Positions 55,601-58,263 of a stretch of DNA of 58,263 nt are shown here, piece after piece. The notes under the pieces are model-generated. The model was given only the letters and a program-made list of their open reading frames with translations, was not told the origin of the DNA and made no database searches. This DNA is from Chloromonas sp. AAM2 (Eukaryota; Chlorophyta; Chlorophyceae; Chlamydomonadales; Chlamydomonadaceae): contig QAXH01006225.1 of assembly GCA_004335635.1 (NCBI GenBank), forward strand, positions 1 through 58,263. Direction: 5' to 3'. A program made the translations under genes and the position numbers. The stretch's first letter is position 1, and each line of letters starts with the position of its first letter.

Positions 55601-58263
55601 TGGTCCCAGCGCCGGTTGCCCTCACCACCAGCTTACGGGCCCATTGAATTCATCCGCCCGCTGTTCCCTTCAGGTGCGACATGTGCTCGTGTACGAGGAC
55701 CCGTCCGTGCCTAGGGCCGACTGCCCATGGGACGGCTCGGGCCGAGACGTGTGGTGGAGCGAGGCAATACCATGCTGCTCACCGGTGCGTGTGTGGATGT
55801 GTGCGTGTGTGTGTGTGTGTGCGCGCACGTTTGCGGGTGCATGTGTGTGGTACCTGCAGATCTGAGGCAGCCAGGCACCAAAGACAGCCTATGCCACGCA
55901 GTGTATATATTCCAAACATCAACAGACTAGCAGAAATGTGGGACGTCCCCTGAATACTCAAACGTATTGTGCTTGTTTGTTGCTTTTATAAGCTAGCACG
56001 GTGGTAAGATGTAAGAACTTCAGTATGAGCTGGACATGCAAAAGCACGTCCTAACCGAGAGTGACCATCGCACCATCAATGCAGGCGTGTGCCCCGGGAT
56101 GGTGAGAACAGAGGATCGTTTGAATGCATCCAGACTTTCGCATTATAAACATTTGATAGTATTCTAAGAAGATAGCCTTCGACCATCCAATGATCAGAAT
56201 GTTGGCGCAGGTGTGCGCTCCGGAGTGGTGCGATGCAGAGGATCGGTTGTTTCTGTTGTACACAAGCGGGTCGACAGGCAAGCCCAAGGGGGTGGTGCAC
56301 ACCACCGGTGGATACATGTGAGCGGATGTGAGAGGGTGTGAAAGGGTGTGGGAGGAGTTTGGATGGGTCTGAGAGGGTGTGGGTGGGTGTGGGACGGTGT
56401 GAGAGGGTGGGGAAGGGTGTGAGAGGGTGGAGGAGGGTGTGAGAGGGTGGGGAAGGGTGTGAGAGGGTGGGGGAGGGTGTCACATCAGTACCAAAACTGT
56501 GCCTTCCTATGTTGCAGACGCTTGCAGCTACACTTTGTGACCTTCGTGACTTCGTGCCTTCCGCTTGTCCGCAGGGTGGGTGCGGGCGCCAGCATGCGCT
56601 ATGTGTTCGACGCGCGGCCGGGCGACGTCTGGTTCTCCACCGCGGACTGCGGCTGGATCACCGGACACACATACGGTGGGCGACTGCAGCAGATCGTACT
56701 CCTTCTGCTACATTGTGTCATTTTGCCATGGCAGTTACATTGTGTCGTTCTTGCCGTTTATGTCTTCTGCTATAAGCCTGATCTCCATTGTCCGCTGGAG
56801 TGGCCCTTAGATACATTGGGGGATGGCACGAACGTGCCAGAGGTACTTGAACAGTGGTACAGAGGTTGGTGTAATGTGCCTCATCATGGCAGACTGAGCT
56901 GATTCGCGTCTTCACGCTCTTGCTTCCTTCTTTTGACTTGAGCGTACGGCAACAGCCTGCCCACAGAGGGGCCTTGTGAGCCAAAGTGACTGCATCAAGC
57001 TCTGCCTGTTGTTCAGGCTCCGGCAGGAACCTTTGTCTTTACGAGCTAGTCACCTTTTTATAGCATCGGCATTGGTTTAGTGCGCTCCAAGAGTGTGTGG
57101 GCAATGTACTGCTCAGGTACGTACGGTCCGCTGCTGTGTGGCATGACCAGCGTGGTGTTTGGAGGCACACCCCTGCACCCCGACCCAGCGCGTGTTTGGG
57201 CCATTGTGGAGAAGCACAAGTGAGTAGGCCACGTGGGAGGAAGAGTCAGGTGTGACACGGATGGTGGTGAGTGTGTCGGTGTATTTTTACATCTGTATCA
57301 TCAGACACGTGGAACAGAGGATGGGTCAAGCAGCCATGTACATCATCGGCGTCGGCGTCGTCGGATTCACATACATATTGCGAATGTAAGACCTCAAAGT
57401 GTACGCTCCTTTGTGTGTGATGTTGAGTTGGTTCTTGGCAGTCTGTGCTATAATGCACTTGTGCGCTCTTTCTATCCTGCTGGCTCTGTTAACCTGTGCA
57501 ACAAATGGCATGGGTGGCGCCCGGGCATGTGCCACTAGAAGCCCACGACCAGAACTGCTTCCCCCAGCAGCCGTCAGGTGGTGATCATGCCCCTGTGACT
57601 GCTCCTGCTGACCCCACCAGTCTTAAGTGTGTCGGTAACTTGGTATACTGCCGGATGCTGACCCCAGGGTGAGTCAGCTGTACACGGCGCCCACCCTCGT
57701 CCGCTCGCTGCTGCAGCACGGCGACGACTGGGTGTTGAGGCACGACCGCAGCTCCCTGCGGGTCCTCGGCAGCGTGGGGGAGCCGATCAACGAGCACGCC
57801 TGGCACTGGTACCACGATGTGAGAGGGAAGGGGGGAAAAGATAAGATTGAGACGTTCTTTCATTGGCTGTTGTACTATGGTCTCGGAGGCAAGGAGGAAA
57901 AAGCAAAGATTGAGACGGTTTTTCTGAGTTCAAGGATCAGGGTTGGCACACGAGCGAGGCCAGTGCTGGCACTTGTACCACGATGTGAGCGGGGTCAGTC
58001 AGGTAAAGATGGTTTCTCCAGCCAAGTGCGCAGATGCAGGATTGTTATTGGTTGGCGCACAGGCAGCACAATGTGGGAAGGAACGGGTGGGAAGGAAGAA
58101 GTCAACGGTCGGAGGTGTCAACTCCAGGGTTTCGTCACTAGTGCCACAATGTGGGAGGAAACGGGTGGGAAGGAAGAAGTCAACGGTCGGAGGTGTCAAC
58201 TCCAGGGTTTCGTCACTAGTGCCACAATGTGGGAGGAAACGGGTGGGAAGGAAGAAGTCAACG
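52655..58263 (+). CDS. ACS: Acetyl-CoA synthetase, C-terminal part beyond window
   Basis: Exons: 52655-52703, 52835-52956, 53256-53325, 53499-53623, 54002-54088, 54650-54868, 55674-55784, 56211-56317, 56575-56675, 57117-57219, 57668-57818, then off the right edge; 415 codons here of the usual 650 or so. The enzyme makes acetyl-CoA from acetate, ATP and CoA through acetyl-AMP. Seen in family order: [52 protein letters not shown], the adenylation motif [52 protein letters not shown], and [14 protein letters not shown]. The first 16 residues ([16 protein letters not shown]) are basic and resemble the start of an organelle-targeting peptide, but are short. The donor after exon 6 (cat/gtggtg) is weak, yet it is the one that keeps frame and homology. 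It diverges from the acetate transporter gene. Confidence 0.95.
54081..54155. repeat. Short tandem repeat (acatggcgaggcacatgc-like)
   Basis: About four units of 18 bp beginning at the donor site of ACS exon 5. The exon's last bases (ATGCACATG) are themselves part of the repeat. Confidence 0.8.
54951..55115. repeat. G-rich minisatellite (gggagggtgcgaaggga-like)
   Basis: Purine-rich degenerate units of about 15-20 bp in ACS intron 6, followed at 55178-55250 by a gatagtaacggcaggcc-type short repeat. Confidence 0.85.
56320..56481. repeat. gtgtgagagggtg minisatellite
   Basis: About ten degenerate units of 13-20 bp directly after the donor of ACS exon 8. Confidence 0.88.
58067..58263. repeat. 78-bp tandem repeat reaching the window edge
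   Basis: Units begin cacaatgtggga at 58067, 58145 and 58223. The second copy is nearly identical to the first and the third is cut by the edge. Located in an ACS intron; it may continue outside. Confidence 0.93.

Overview
This is nuclear DNA of a green alga, most likely a chlorophyte of the Chlamydomonas/Volvox sort. Nearly every gene is broken into many short GC-rich exons by GT...GCAG introns. Introns and spacers are full of mini- and microsatellites. Several proteins are plastid or plant-lineage types (an FtsHi pseudo-protease, organellar RadA and RecN, a RIN2/gp78-type RING ligase). The lineage is inferred from these traits only. All gene models below were joined by hand from splice-site phase and family conservation. 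Every complete model gives a whole number of codons.

Layout, left to right. (1) Minus strand, 2531 to beyond the left edge: a multi-membrane-span RING ubiquitin ligase like RIN2/gp78. (2) Plus strand, 2945-14587: 21-exon FtsHi4-like AAA protein, diverging from (1). (3) Minus strand, 20287-16219: a 2-oxoglutarate/Fe(II) oxygenase, convergent with (2) and head-to-head with (4). (4) Plus strand, 20437-27245: 13-exon RadA/Sms repair protein. (5) Plus strand, 28496-31472: a U1-type C2H2 zinc-finger protein with an acidic N-terminus. (6) Minus strand, 36555-33009: complete delta-COP coatomer subunit. (7) 37014-38847: a decayed mobile element with terminal inverted repeats around a broken tyrosine-recombinase-like reading frame; one more copy of its end lies at 28093-28307. 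(8) Plus strand, 39645-48361: 13-exon RecN with a large Gly/Ala-rich insertion. (9) Minus strand, 52145-50353: Gpr1/Fun34/YaaH acetate transporter. (10) Plus strand, 52655 to beyond the right edge: acetyl-CoA synthetase, diverging from (9).

Two functional themes stand out. Two bacterial-type recombination genes, RADA and RECN, both probably organelle-targeted, lie within 28 kb of each other on one strand. An acetate transporter and acetyl-CoA synthetase are transcribed divergently from a shared spacer of about 0.5 kb, which suggests joint control of acetate uptake and activation. The least ordinary object is the element at 37014-38847. No rRNA, tRNA, CRISPR or prokaryotic operon was seen.
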